Positions 25,152 to 35,134 of a stretch of 64,000 bases of DNA are shown in pieces. Below the pieces are notes generated by a model, which had not been told where the DNA came from, ran no database searches, and worked only from the letters and a program-made list of their open reading frames with translations. The position numbers and the translations under genes were made by a program. How positions within the stretch are numbered: the stretch's first letter is position 1; the number at the start of each line of letters is the position of its first letter. This DNA comes from Pseudoalteromonas sp. SMS1 (GTDB lineage: Bacteria > Pseudomonadota > Gammaproteobacteria > Enterobacterales > Alteromonadaceae), in contig NZ_JAKGBI010000001.1 in NCBI RefSeq assembly GCF_021530565.1, positions 248,001 through 312,000 on the forward strand, written 5' to 3'.

Positions 25152-26806
25152 ACGAACAAGCCTATATCGAATCCAAACCGAAATTTTCAGTCATCTGGAT
25201 TGTACCCATTATCGCCATCATTATCACTGGCTGGATGCTCTATCAACACCAAGCCAATAAGGGCCACTTGATCTTTCTTAAAATGGAAAACGCAGATGGC
25301 ATTGTCGCAGGTAAAACTGAAGTTAAAGTGCGTAGCGTGCAAGTGGGCATCGTAGAGTCTCTGAGGTTGCAATTGGAGCAAAATGCAGTAATCGCCACGG
25401 TACGCATAAATAAACATTACGATTCATTACTGACAGAAGATGCAAAATTCTGGACCGTCAAACCACGAGTGGACGAAACAGGCATTTCAGGTTTGAATAC
25501 ATTGTTATCCGGTGTCTACATTGAATTACTGCCAGGTGAGAGTAAGAACTTTGCTAGTTTATTTACTATGCAAAACCAACCCGCGCTCATTTCCCCAGAT
25601 GTGCAAGGACTCAGATACAACCTGACGGCAGCAAACGCGGAAGTATTGGATGTGGGAACTGGTATTTTCTTTAGGAATTACAAAATAGGCCAAGTGGAGA
25701 CCGCAAATTTCAATGAAAAAACACTCGAAATGGATTACGGTATTTTCATTAATTCTCCCTATGATGAACTGATCTCAAAAAATGTCATCTTTTGGGTAAA
25801 TTCTGGGATTGAAGTTGATTTATCTACCGAAGGTATTCGCGTTTCAACAGGCTCCTTATCGAAGTTGATAAAAGGCGGCATTTCTGTTGACTACCCTCCG
25901 GGGACAGAAGCAGATACGCTCGCCCCGCAAAATAACCAATATAAACTGCACAAAAACTTCGCAGTTGCATTGGAGCGTCGATTTGATTTGTTCGACTTGT
26001 ATTTGATTGAATTTGAGCAGTCTATTAAGGGCCTTAGACCGGGTGCGCCAGTCGAATATCGAGGTATGCGAATTGGTACGGTCGAACAAGTGCCTGCGCA
26101 ATTGGTCAGAGATGGCCAACCACTCTACTTTCAACAAAACAATACTTCCATTCCTGTGCTCATTAAGGTTGAATATGGTCGAATTTATGATGTAGATGAG
26201 CAAGCGAAGGAATATTGGCAAGGAAATATAGAAAAATGGATTAACAATGGATTAAGAGCATCATTAAAAAGTGGTAATTTGTTAACAGGTGCGGTATATA
26301 TAGAGCTAGACTTCTATAATTCGGCAAAACCAGAATCGATTGCGAAACACTCTGTATATCCAATATTGCCGAGTGTACCAAGTGGCTTTACGGCTTTGTC
26401 TGAGCAAGTCATGGCGCTGCTGAATAAACTCAATAAACTGCCTCTAAATGACACATTGGGTGAAGCGCAAGACACATTAGTAGCTTACAAACAGTTGGGT
26501 TTAGAAACCGAGAAGCTAATAAAAGAATTAAACAACAAAAAAGTATCAGAAAAAGTGGACAAGAATTTAACTCAATTACAAGGCACGTTGGTTCAATTAA
26601 CTGCAAGCTTGAAACAATTCGAGAAAACGCTCTCAACCTATCAACAGGGTTCTGGCGTTATGGAACAACTTACCGATACCTTAAGTGAATTGGAGAGCTT
26701 GTCTAATACGCTTAAGCCTGTGACGAAAAGCTTAAACGAACAGCCTAGCATGTTAATTTTTGATAAAAATGCAGAGCAAGACCCTATGCCGAGGAAGGGG
26801 CAATGA
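25148..26806 (+). CDS. pqiB: MCE-domain protein PqiB (MlaD-like)
   Basis: The 552-residue protein has one N-terminal membrane helix (about 12-30, VIWIVPIIAIIITGWMLY) and three MCE domains (GIVAGKTEVKVRSVQVGIVE, the middle LDVGTGIFFRNYKIGQVET, and RPGAPVEYRGMRIGTVEQV), followed by a coiled-coil region rich in Lys, Gln and Glu near the end. In E. coli PqiB forms hexamers whose helices span the periplasm. The ATG at 25148 overlaps pqiA; the stop overlaps pqiC. Length and order of parts are usual. Confidence 0.95.
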   Translation: MNEQAYIESKPKFSVIWIVPIIAIIITGWMLYQHQANKGHLIFLKMENADGIVAGKTEVKVRSVQVGIVESLRLQLEQNAVIATVRINKHYDSLLTEDAKFWTVKPRVDETGISGLNTLLSGVYIELLPGESKNFASLFTMQNQPALISPDVQGLRYNLTAANAEVLDVGTGIFFRNYKIGQVETANFNEKTLEMDYGIFINSPYDELISKNVIFWVNSGIEVDLSTEGIRVSTGSLSKLIKGGISVDYPPGTEADTLAPQNNQYKLHKNFAVALERRFDLFDLYLIEFEQSIKGLRPGAPVEYRGMRIGTVEQVPAQLVRDGQPLYFQQNNTSIPVLIKVEYGRIYDVDEQAKEYWQGNIEKWINNGLRASLKSGNLLTGAVYIELDFYNSAKPESIAKHSVYPILPSVPSGFTALSEQVMALLNKLNKLPLNDTLGEAQDTLVAYKQLGLETEKLIKELNNKKVSEKVDKNLTQLQGTLVQLTASLKQFEKTLSTYQQGSGVMEQLTDTLSELESLSNTLKPVTKSLNEQPSMLIFDKNAEQDPMPRKGQ

Positions 26807-27393
26807 AACTAACAACCATAGTCGGCTTATTTTGTTTGTTACTTGTTGGCTGCAGTAGCCAAGTAGATTCGCACAAGTACTATAAATTCACGCTTGAAAA
26901 TGATGGCCCTTCCCCCAATACATTGGAAGCAAAACAAAGGCTCTACATAGACACAATTTCGATTCTTGGTGCGGCAAACCAACAAGCCTTAGTTCAATAC
27001 ACAGATACAAGCCGAGTGAACATAGCTAACTTTCACTATTGGGCTGAACACCCTGAAAATATGTTAGCGCAAGCAACGCAATCTTATTTATCTAATGAAG
27101 GGATCTATACGATCCCGCTCTCGTATGCCGGAGACGACCTTAACCGATATATGACGCTTAAAATCGTTGTTCGCGAGTTTGCTGGTCACTTTACAGAGGG
27201 GGCAATCTTGAAAGGAAATTGGTATTTATACCAACACCAAAAGCGTAACAAAATTTTGTTGAGCTCCTCGTCTTTTTCGCTGTCAAATACACTTGATAAT
27301 GATGGTTTTGATGCATTGGTCATTGCACACAGAAAAAACTGGCAGTCGCTCATGGAAGATGTTTCGTCACACCTTGAACAGTTTGATAAATAA
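26803..27393 (+). CDS. pqiC: PqiC-type outer-membrane lipoprotein (ABC-type auxiliary)
   Basis: The 196-residue protein has a lipoprotein signal (VGLFCLLLVGC, lipobox LVGC with Cys17) and a YmbA/PqiC-like domain starting YYKFTLEN. PqiC is an outer-membrane lipoprotein that binds the end of the PqiB tube. The start overlaps pqiB by four bases and AGGAAGGGG precedes it. The 3' end overlaps the convergent GNAT gene by 27 bases. Confidence 0.9.
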   Translation: MKLTTIVGLFCLLLVGCSSQVDSHKYYKFTLENDGPSPNTLEAKQRLYIDTISILGAANQQALVQYTDTSRVNIANFHYWAEHPENMLAQATQSYLSNEGIYTIPLSYAGDDLNRYMTLKIVVREFAGHFTEGAILKGNWYLYQHQKRNKILLSSSSFSLSNTLDNDGFDALVIAHRKNWQSLMEDVSSHLEQFDK

Positions 27394-27888
27394 GCTCACT
27401 GGATCATGCGGTGAATGCGCATAAAGGTATCCACTATTGTTGAACCCTAATTTAGCTAAAAGTTTTTGGCTACGTTCGTTATTTGGATCAGTGACGGCGT
27501 AAAGTGCGCTCAAGTTTAGCTGACTCTTTGCAAATTGCATCAGTGTGGTACACACTTCTAACGCAAGCCCTTGCCCGGTATATTGATCAAGCAAGGCGTA
27601 GCCTAGATCCGGTGCATTTAAATAAGGCCGCTGGTAAAATCCTACAATACCGATTGGTTCTTCATTTTTTAGACTTACAATATATGGAGCCAACGCACCT
27701 GATTGGTAAGGCGTCAAAAACGCCTTTTTTATGTATTCTTGCGCACTCTGTTCATCACATACGTTTTTATCACCGATATTATCGATGAAACTCTTTTGTC
27801 TGAGCAGTTGAACAATAAAAGTTGCATCATTCAATGTGGCTTTTCTAATACTGCATCTTTGTGTCGTTAACAACGTACTATGATCCAT
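27367..27888 (-). CDS. GNAT-family N-acetyltransferase
   Basis: The 173-residue protein has the GNAT fold: a conserved RCSIRKATLNDATF start, the V-x-x-x-G-x-A/G motif (DQYTGQGLALEVCTTLM) that binds acetyl-CoA, and TDPNNERSQKLLAKLGF at the end, typical of RimJ-like GNATs. Substrate unknown, perhaps a protein N-terminus or small amine. The ATG at 27888 has AAGGAG seven bases upstream; the longer 191-residue reading does not. The convergent overlap with pqiC is 27 bases. Confidence 0.85.
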   Translation of the reverse strand: MDHSTLLTTQRCSIRKATLNDATFIVQLLRQKSFIDNIGDKNVCDEQSAQEYIKKAFLTPYQSGALAPYIVSLKNEEPIGIVGFYQRPYLNAPDLGYALLDQYTGQGLALEVCTTLMQFAKSQLNLSALYAVTDPNNERSQKLLAKLGFNNSGYLYAHSPHDPVSLFIKLFKV

Positions 27889-28005
27889 CCGTTCTCCTTC
27901 AACTTTTACTGTCACGTACCAATAGCCTTTACCTGCCAACATCGATTTGCAAGTAATTTAACATAAATGCGGCGAAGCAATCGCAATCACCGCACGCATA
28001 TTGGT

Positions 28006-30879
28006 TTATTTAAATGTAGCCTGCTGATATAGCTCAGATAACGACGTGATCAATTTTTGGTTTGGTAGTGTTGCAAATGGTTGGTCTGCGAACTTTTTAC
28101 CCCGTATTTGGATATTTAAGCGAGCTGCATCATCATTCAATAGTGTCTCGTTTAAGTATTCTTTTACGTTTTCCAAAGAAACGTCTTTAGCTGCTTCTAC
28201 CAGTTTTTGCTTTGAGTCAAAAGAAAGCTGATTCCGATACCAGTCAGACAAAATTGGCTGCGCTTCCTCAGCGAGATTCTTGGGTTCTTCCATCAAGTTT
28301 GCAAGCACAGATGACTTGATTTTTGTGAACTCCTCTTCTGATAACTTAGCGAGTTCTTGTGCGTAACTTAGTTTAAATTCATCAAATCGCTTCTGCATTT
28401 GCTGCGCACTTTTCACCGGGGTTTGAATGAAGAGCCCAATCGCAGAGTAGTCATCGATATTCGTTGACAGCGCGCCGACAGCATAAGCTAGTTGCTCCTC
28501 TGTCCTAAGCGTATTGAAAGCCTTTTGACGCAAATGTGCTTTAAGAATAAGTGCCGCTGCTTTTTGTTCATAGCCAGATTTCGGGTGAACAGCCACATCG
28601 ACAATCGCAACGTCAGCAACATCGGCATCTTGTTGCCAGACTAATACCTCGCCTTTTTTAGGCTGCCAATACCCGGTTCTTACATACTTCGCCTGGCTAG
28701 CCGTATCGCCAATTTCTTTTTCAAGCAGCTTTACAACGTGACTAATATCACTGTCACTGTAATTACCATATCCAAAGACCCTTACTAAGTTCTCACCCAG
28801 TATCTTGCCTTGGTATTGAGTAAAGCTTTCAGGCGTCATCTTCTTCGCAGTTTCGATTAGCAATTCATGATCAAAATTACCACCCCGTGTCAAACGCCGA
28901 TAGGCACCAAAGGCTTGGTAGTATGGAATTTGTTTGTTCTGATTTTGTATTTGACGAACAAATCTGTCTACAGCTTGATCAAGCTGTTTTTTGGTTGGAG
29001 AAACTTTAAAGTCAACAAAAGCCTGTTCTAATAACAGCGACTGTTTATCAGTGAATCCGGATAAAGACATAACTAGACCATTGGCGTAGCTTAAGTTTAA
29101 CCCCATGCCCGCAACTTGAGCCTCAGTGATGAGCTTTGCTTTATTGATTTGATAAAGATCAACCCACAGCTGTGCAGCAACACGCGTCTCTATACTCTGA
29201 ACAGGCGTCTCACTATTAATGACAACTTCCAATGTGCCTTTTGGTTGGTGTACAAAGCGCTCACTTGACTTTCTCCAAGCATGAACACGCTCACCTTTAT
29301 AGACCTGTACTACCTCATCATTCGCGTTACTTTGCGCTAGTTTAATATCAAAGTTTTCTGGCAATAAGCGGTTAATGCTTGGCAATGCCATCGCCAATTC
29401 ACTCGATCTAGACCAATTTGCAATTTCCCTGTCTGAAATTGAATCAACTTTATACTGCCCGTCATAAAAATGTAGCTTGCTATCGACTGGCTCATCTTTA
29501 CTGATGTACCAAATACGCATAGTTTCTGGAGTAAGCTGGTTTAATACTTGGTTGATTGCCTTGGGATCAAACTTGGCAAAATGATAACTCGCATTGACAG
29601 CATGATTTAAGGGATAATCCTGCATGTTAGCCGCCAGATCACTGACATAATCAAATTCATCTTGTTTTTCGAGGAATCTGAATTGGTTATCCAATGAAGT
29701 TTTTATTTCCTCAAAATATTTTGCATCAACACCTGTGTCCTTTATCAAATTAATGTATTGCATAACCGTTGCGACAATCTCTTCGCGTCGCTTCATGCCC
29801 TCTTCAGTCAGCTCAATACCCACATTGATCACACCGTAGTTGCCATAATGATTGGGTGAATCATAAGCGCCTAAAGAAGCAATCCAGCCCTTATCTTTTA
29901 ACAGTTGCGCTGGGCTTCCCTGCATTTCATTGCTAAGTAAATAGGTGATAAAATAGTTCGGTTTAACTGCAAAATCAGACTGATTATTTTCAATAATAAA
30001 CTCAATATTTAGAGACTTTACATCTTGATTTGGTCGATAGTGAATACGTTTTTTACCTGCATTATCGAAATTTATCTTATTCGTAACGACAGGCTCTTCA
30101 ATGCGCTTGTTCTTGATGCTGCTAAAATGCTTAACAGCTTTCACTTCCATTTCTGACAAAGGCAGATTGGATACCAATGCAAGCTTCATGATATTTGCTG
30201 AGTAATATTGGTCGTAAAACTTCACGGTCTCTTGATGCAGATTACTGTGAGGCTTATCACCCAATGTTTCTAAATTTCCTATTAGGAAGCGATTCGCAGG
30301 GTGTTCGCCCAAGAGTGAGCGTGCCAGCTTAAATTGCCCAAAGAAGTCCATTTCTCTTCTCATTGACCACTCTGCATTAACCGCATTTTTCTCTTTGTCT
30401 GTATACTCAGGATACAATTTAGGCGCTTTAAAGAAGTCAGAAAATCGTTCGAGCGCTTCATCATATGCATCGTTATTTATCTTCAGCATATAATTGGTGA
30501 CGTCTAACCAAGTATAGGCATTGTGACTCCCGCCATTTCGCTGCATAAACTCTGAGTATTCATCCGGATCTGGAAATTGCTCAGTGCCCAAAAAAAGCAT
30601 GTGCTCTAGGTAATGTGCCATACCTTGTTGGGACATAGGATCATGTAAAAGCCCAACCCCAACACTAAGGGCAGCAGCAGACTTTTCCGCACTCGGGTCT
30701 GAAACCAAAACAACGTCAATGCCATTTTCGAGTGTCAGCACTCTATATTGACGATCATCATTTGGACTGACGACCAAGCTCTCAGCAAATAAAGGTGAGT
30801 GAGAAGAAGAGAAATGCGTCGCTGAGCATCCGGCTAACAAGCCTAACGATATTGCGCCTAAAGCAAAAAGTTTTTTCAT
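28006..30879 (-). CDS. M16 (insulinase/pitrilysin-like) lipoprotein protease
   Basis: The 957-residue protein has a lipobox (LLAGC, Cys18), then the M16 zinc site HYLEH (89-93; inverted HxxEH) and the downstream Glu in NAVNAEWSMR. Two M16 halves with the middle domain give the length of pitrilysin/protease III (about 960). Unlike secreted E. coli PtrA it is predicted to be membrane-anchored by lipid. It would degrade peptides of up to a few kDa. Monocistronic; terminator not identified. Confidence 0.93.
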   Translation of the reverse strand: MKKLFALGAISLGLLAGCSATHFSSSHSPLFAESLVVSPNDDRQYRVLTLENGIDVVLVSDPSAEKSAAALSVGVGLLHDPMSQQGMAHYLEHMLFLGTEQFPDPDEYSEFMQRNGGSHNAYTWLDVTNYMLKINNDAYDEALERFSDFFKAPKLYPEYTDKEKNAVNAEWSMRREMDFFGQFKLARSLLGEHPANRFLIGNLETLGDKPHSNLHQETVKFYDQYYSANIMKLALVSNLPLSEMEVKAVKHFSSIKNKRIEEPVVTNKINFDNAGKKRIHYRPNQDVKSLNIEFIIENNQSDFAVKPNYFITYLLSNEMQGSPAQLLKDKGWIASLGAYDSPNHYGNYGVINVGIELTEEGMKRREEIVATVMQYINLIKDTGVDAKYFEEIKTSLDNQFRFLEKQDEFDYVSDLAANMQDYPLNHAVNASYHFAKFDPKAINQVLNQLTPETMRIWYISKDEPVDSKLHFYDGQYKVDSISDREIANWSRSSELAMALPSINRLLPENFDIKLAQSNANDEVVQVYKGERVHAWRKSSERFVHQPKGTLEVVINSETPVQSIETRVAAQLWVDLYQINKAKLITEAQVAGMGLNLSYANGLVMSLSGFTDKQSLLLEQAFVDFKVSPTKKQLDQAVDRFVRQIQNQNKQIPYYQAFGAYRRLTRGGNFDHELLIETAKKMTPESFTQYQGKILGENLVRVFGYGNYSDSDISHVVKLLEKEIGDTASQAKYVRTGYWQPKKGEVLVWQQDADVADVAIVDVAVHPKSGYEQKAAALILKAHLRQKAFNTLRTEEQLAYAVGALSTNIDDYSAIGLFIQTPVKSAQQMQKRFDEFKLSYAQELAKLSEEEFTKIKSSVLANLMEEPKNLAEEAQPILSDWYRNQLSFDSKQKLVEAAKDVSLENVKEYLNETLLNDDAARLNIQIRGKKFADQPFATLPNQKLITSLSELYQQATFK

Positions 30880-31224
30880 TATTTACCTATAGGTTTTCGC
30901 GCTGACCCATGAGACAAGCCTCACAGAATTCAGGCAAGTTTTTGATAAGTTTAGATACTATTCATATTGAGTGTAATTTCGCAAAGGTACAACTGTTATT
31001 AAGAAAAAAATGTAACGTATTGTGAGACTCTTTAAGTTTTACTCTATGATAAGGTCATGTTCGTTGCTTCCCTACCCACTTTCACTCAATATAAATATTA
31101 ATTTTTTTACTAAAAGGTATTTTTTTTGTTATAAAAAACACCTAAACTGTCGACAATTCAAACAGAGGGACGTACGCTCTGCAAATACATGGCTAGTAAA
31201 AGGTAAAATAACAGGGGCAACTTT
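30880..31224. other. Intergenic stretch with no identified gene
   Basis: This 345-base AT-rich stretch holds the promoter region of the M16 gene and the leader of the small gene at 31225. A 92-residue open frame (31022-31300) has no ribosome-binding site and runs over the next start. No clear hairpin or repeat was seen. Confidence 0.6.
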
Positions 31225-31413
31225 ATGGCTGATGAATATGTCTGCGACTTTGGATTACATGCAGGTGAACCATATAGCAAGCTACCAGCTTGTTTCTTAA
31301 ATTGGATGATAGAAACAAACCATAGTAAGCAGGATATCGCTAAAATAGAGCTAGAAAGAAGAGAGCTGGCGGTATCCAACTCTAGAGTACTTACCAACAC
31401 AGAAACTTTGTAA
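31225..31413 (+). CDS. Small conserved-looking protein (possibly DUF3820-like)
   Basis: The 62-residue protein starts at ATG 31225 with CAGGGG eight bases before. Its layout (FGLHAGEPYSKLPACFLNWM, then KQDIAKIELERREL) is like DUF3820 proteins, where a G-x-Y/P motif, an LP.C.L.W motif and a basic helix are conserved. That family has members near RNase T/exonuclease X. The similarity is by eye only. It precedes the nucleotidase gene by 64 bases. Confidence 0.55.
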   Translation: MADEYVCDFGLHAGEPYSKLPACFLNWMIETNHSKQDIAKIELERRELAVSNSRVLTNTETL

Positions 31414-31477
31414 TTCCATTTTTGTGCAATTGCTTTAAAATAAGCGCATAAATAAATTCAGAAGTACAAAATAATTT

Positions 31478-33061
31478 ATGCGCATAATTGCTTCAGTTCT
31501 ATTGCTCAGCCTTTTAGCTGCGTGTGAACTAATACCAAAATCACAACAAACGCAATACCTCACAGTTCTACACACCAATGATCACCATGGCCGTTTTTGG
31601 CACAATGAAGATGGTGAGTATGGTATGGCCGCAAGAAAAACGCTCATTGATAAACTACGCAATGAGGCGCAGCAACAGGGACACAGTGTGCTGCTTCTAT
31701 CCGGTGGAGATATTAATACTGGCGTGCCAGAGTCTGATCTACAAATTGCAGAACCTGATTTTAAAGGGATGAGTTTAATCGGTTATGATGCAATGGCCAT
31801 TGGTAATCATGAATTCGACAATCCACTGGATGTTTTAGACAAGCAAATAGCCTGGTCCAATTTCCCGCTGTTATCAGCGAATATTTTAGACAAGCAGACG
31901 CAAAAACATGCCTATCAACCCTATGCAATCATAGACAAACACCCATTAAAGATTGCAATTGTAGGTTTGACGACTACCGATACGGCAAAAATCGCGAACC
32001 CTCAGTATATCGGGCATTTAGACTTTGTGGAGCCTGCAGTTGCAACACAGCCCTTGGTTGATGAAATCAAGTCAAAATATAATCCCGATGTTGTTATTGC
32101 AGTAACGCATATGGGCCACTACCACAACGCAAATTTTGGTATTAATGCGCCTGGAGATGTCACACTTGCTCGCACTTTGAAGCCAAACACACTTGATATG
32201 ATCATAGGTGGCCATTCTCAAGAACCAATTTGTGTCGATGAACATGGCAATCCGAATAACGAATTTAAGCCAGGTGATGCTTGTTGGCCAGATAAGCAGA
32301 ACGGGATTTGGATCATGCAAGCGCATGAATGGGGTAAGTTCGTTGGTAAAGCCGTTTTTAAAATAGACAATGGCGAAAAAACACTTTTGAGTTACGACCT
32401 CATCCCAGTAAATTTGAAAAACGAACATGGTCATTATATCAATGAAGAGATCGAAAAAGACGACGCTTTGTATGCTTTTCTTCTTCCTTACCAAGAAAAA
32501 GGCGCATTAAAGCTTGCCGGCTCTGTGGGATCTATTGATCACTACCTAGATGGGACAAGAGACACAGTTAGATTTAAGCAAAGTTTGATCGCTGATTTAA
32601 TCATCAATGCGCAAGCAGAAGCGGTAGGTGCAGACTTTGGCATCATCAGTGGCGGTGGTATTCGTGCTAGCATTAAAGCAGGTGAAGTAAGTTATAAAGA
32701 TATATTAACGGTTCACCCGTTCAAAAACCGTGTAGCTTACATCGACTGGCAAGGGACCGAGCTAATAAATTATATGAATGTTGTAGCGAGCTTTCCACCT
32801 GATGCTGGCGCTTATCTTCAACATCATAAAATTGATTTTGAGATGAAAAATGGAGTTGTAACTATTAACGCCATTAATGGTAAACCATTTCATAAAGATC
32901 ACACATACAGAATGAGCATTAATAGTTACAATGCCTCAGGTGGTGATGGTTACCCGACGATATCCGAGCATAAAAATTATCAAGTAACTGATTTAACAGA
33001 TGCGCAAGCGCTGCGTATTTACATAGAAAAACATTCACCAATAAAAGTTAAATCGCTCTAA
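31478..33061 (+). CDS. ushA: UshA-family 5'-nucleotidase/UDP-sugar hydrolase, lipoprotein
   Basis: The 527-residue protein has a lipobox (LLAAC, Cys16) and both UshA domains: the metallophosphoesterase domain with HTNDHHG, GGDI, GNHEFD, THMGHY and GGHSQ, then the C-terminal substrate domain (GIISGGGIRASI, SGGDGYP). It releases phosphate and nucleosides from extracellular nucleotides. The lipoprotein form resembles Vibrio NutA. Neighbours include a nuclease gene 2 kb away. Confidence 0.93.
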   Translation: MRIIASVLLLSLLAACELIPKSQQTQYLTVLHTNDHHGRFWHNEDGEYGMAARKTLIDKLRNEAQQQGHSVLLLSGGDINTGVPESDLQIAEPDFKGMSLIGYDAMAIGNHEFDNPLDVLDKQIAWSNFPLLSANILDKQTQKHAYQPYAIIDKHPLKIAIVGLTTTDTAKIANPQYIGHLDFVEPAVATQPLVDEIKSKYNPDVVIAVTHMGHYHNANFGINAPGDVTLARTLKPNTLDMIIGGHSQEPICVDEHGNPNNEFKPGDACWPDKQNGIWIMQAHEWGKFVGKAVFKIDNGEKTLLSYDLIPVNLKNEHGHYINEEIEKDDALYAFLLPYQEKGALKLAGSVGSIDHYLDGTRDTVRFKQSLIADLIINAQAEAVGADFGIISGGGIRASIKAGEVSYKDILTVHPFKNRVAYIDWQGTELINYMNVVASFPPDAGAYLQHHKIDFEMKNGVVTINAINGKPFHKDHTYRMSINSYNASGGDGYPTISEHKNYQVTDLTDAQALRIYIEKHSPIKVKSL

Positions 33062-33102
33062 ATCCTAACAGGGCACATATCAATAACGATATGTGCTCTG
33101 CC

Positions 33103-34026
33103 CTATCTGCCGATAATGTCTATATCTCCACTTGTTACTCGCGTTAGCGCATAACTATGTAGCTTTGAACGTGACCCCTCACCATGCGCTTTTGGTGGGT
33201 AGTACTTCGACTTTAACTCTGGTGAATTAGATAGTAATTCATCTAAAGCTGCCCTAATCTCACTCAACGTTTTTTCCAAACTATTCGAAAAATTTGGGCG
33301 TTTCCTTATTGTATGACCAAGAGAAATTAATCGATGAAAATACTTATCTGCCAGTTCTAGCAACTCTTCAGGCAATTCTTTATTCTGGTTCAATGGAGAT
33401 TCTGGGTTTGCAGCACAGTACTCTATTAACGCCAAGTAGAAACATAATGGCTTATTCGCTAACTGCACCTTATGCTCTTTATCACAAGACAAGTGTAGAG
33501 ATTTAGAATATAAATCGACCTGTAAGATTGGTTTTTCTTCTATTAATGGAACAGCACTTTTCTTGATTTGCGCTTTAAATCTCCGTCTACTAACGCTCCG
33601 TAATACTGCTAAATTAAACACTGCAAAAATAATAGGTATAATGTACAAAGGTAACTTATGACTATCATCGACTTTAAATAATAAATAAGTTTCATATGTT
33701 GTGCCAGTAAGCACTTCAATATGTTCACCTTCCTGTGCATTAAGCTTTTTGCTTGAAACCGCCGATAAATAGATTCTGCTATGTTGCTGTTGAAGGAAAT
33801 CATTTAAGGCATATATATACTCACTTAATGCTTCTTCATTCCCTGAGTAATTAAGATTCGGGTCTTCTAATGACAATCTGGCCCTATCGATCGCCACCCT
33901 CAATTTTACACTTTGAATATCACGTAAAATATTTTCATTAATTGTATATTTACTTGATACATTAAATATAAAAAGAAACAAGATTAAAAAAAGCGTAAAC
34001 ATAGAAACTTGCTTTAACGAAATCAT
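33103..34026 (-). CDS. Two-helix membrane protein with cytoplasmic domain, unknown
   Basis: The 307-residue protein has a membrane helix at 7-24, a periplasmic part of about 100 residues, a second helix (about 126-144) and a cytoplasmic tail of about 160 residues. The tail segment (ILQVDLYSKSLHLS ... VQLANKPLCFYLALIEYC) has a strand-strand-helix pattern resembling the start of an OmpR-type winged helix; this is a guess by eye. Its ATG overlaps the stop of the upstream binding-protein gene by one base (TAATG), so the two probably form one unit. Terminator not identified. Confidence 0.65.
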   Translation of the reverse strand: MISLKQVSMFTLFLILFLFIFNVSSKYTINENILRDIQSVKLRVAIDRARLSLEDPNLNYSGNEEALSEYIYALNDFLQQQHSRIYLSAVSSKKLNAQEGEHIEVLTGTTYETYLLFKVDDSHKLPLYIIPIIFAVFNLAVLRSVSRRRFKAQIKKSAVPLIEEKPILQVDLYSKSLHLSCDKEHKVQLANKPLCFYLALIEYCAANPESPLNQNKELPEELLELADKYFHRLISLGHTIRKRPNFSNSLEKTLSEIRAALDELLSNSPELKSKYYPPKAHGEGSRSKLHSYALTRVTSGDIDIIGR

Positions 34027-34937
34027 TAACCTTCCCCTAAGAAATTATAAGGAAATGACTCGCACTGCCAATATCGGTCTACACTGTTGAAATAGCTCGA
34101 ACCGCCACCTCTAGCAACACGTTGCAGTACATTTTGTAAGGAGCATGCAAGTTCTGTATTGTCATTCAACATTTTTAAATACCATTTGCTACCACTGATG
34201 TTTTCGCCAATTGGAGTAATATAGTTTTTTGAAAAATACTGCTCATCAGATTCACTCCAATAACTCGCAATTATATCAAGTTCACCAGCTGCCAATTTGT
34301 CTCGTAAAATTTGATGAGAACTCACATATTGAACATTCAGTGTATCGACATCTATATCTAGACTCTTAAATGACTTTTTTGGAATGATATGCCCTGATCG
34401 GCTTGTAGGATAATCTAACAGTCCGATACGCTTATCTAGAAAATAGGCTTTCTCTAGTTTAGGCTTTTCTCTATTAGAAATGAAAAATGCAGTGTAAGTT
34501 GGATAACCAATCACAGGCATATAACTATAGGTTGATTCAGCCATCAATGCTTTCATTACATTGTCTTTAGATAAGGTTAAATCAGCCAGGCCTTTGGCGA
34601 TGTAGTCTATTTGCTCAGCTAGGTTACCACTCCACCAAACCTCAACAACACCATATTGCTTCGCCAAAATTGGATCTTTACATAGCTCAGGCGCCAATGA
34701 TGCAGCCAAACTTTTAACTGGAACATGGACACTAAACACTTGTGCATTAGAGACTGAGCGAGTGTGACATTGAACATGCTTTTGCATCACTGGCGGGAAA
34801 TCTAAGACTTCACGACTATTAAGCTGTTCAGCCAGAAACCAGCAGCCTAGAATAGACAGAAACAAAACTGTAACAATGGTTGTATTATTGCTTAAATTGA
34901 GATTGTATTTCACATTGATGATTTTCTTTTCCTTCAA
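34026..34937 (-). CDS. PhnD-like periplasmic binding protein, membrane-anchored
   Basis: The 303-residue protein has an N-terminal helix (about 19-36) and a PhnD/SBP-like domain (SVHVPVKSLAASLAPELC, LADLTLS, YVSSHQILRDKLAAGELDIIASYW). In family terms PhnD-like domains bind phosphonate, phosphite or other small ligands, alone or fused to sensors. There is no ABC permease nearby. The start is uncertain: TTG at 34937 (used), or GTG at 34913; neither has a well-spaced ribosome-binding site. Paired with the downstream membrane protein. Confidence 0.65.
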   Translation of the reverse strand: MKEKKIINVKYNLNLSNNTTIVTVLFLSILGCWFLAEQLNSREVLDFPPVMQKHVQCHTRSVSNAQVFSVHVPVKSLAASLAPELCKDPILAKQYGVVEVWWSGNLAEQIDYIAKGLADLTLSKDNVMKALMAESTYSYMPVIGYPTYTAFFISNREKPKLEKAYFLDKRIGLLDYPTSRSGHIIPKKSFKSLDIDVDTLNVQYVSSHQILRDKLAAGELDIIASYWSESDEQYFSKNYITPIGENISGSKWYLKMLNDNTELACSLQNVLQRVARGGGSSYFNSVDRYWQCESFPYNFLGEG

Positions 34938-35134
34938 CCATGCTTATTAGATCAATTTTTATTACTTATTGCAATAGGTAATTTTACCAATAAAACATAA
35001 ACTGTTGTTTTTAATACTTTATTAATAAGAAATTATGAATCTCATTGACTCCTTTTATTTTGCTAAAAAATCCGGACAATTGACCTCATTGGAATGACTG
35101 GTTACATCCAGCTTTACAACGTATAGAGTTAGTA

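Noticed and set aside
31022..31300. 92-residue frame in the gap before the nucleotidase gene
   Set aside because: No ribosome-binding site, low-complexity residues, and it overlaps the better-supported gene at 31225.
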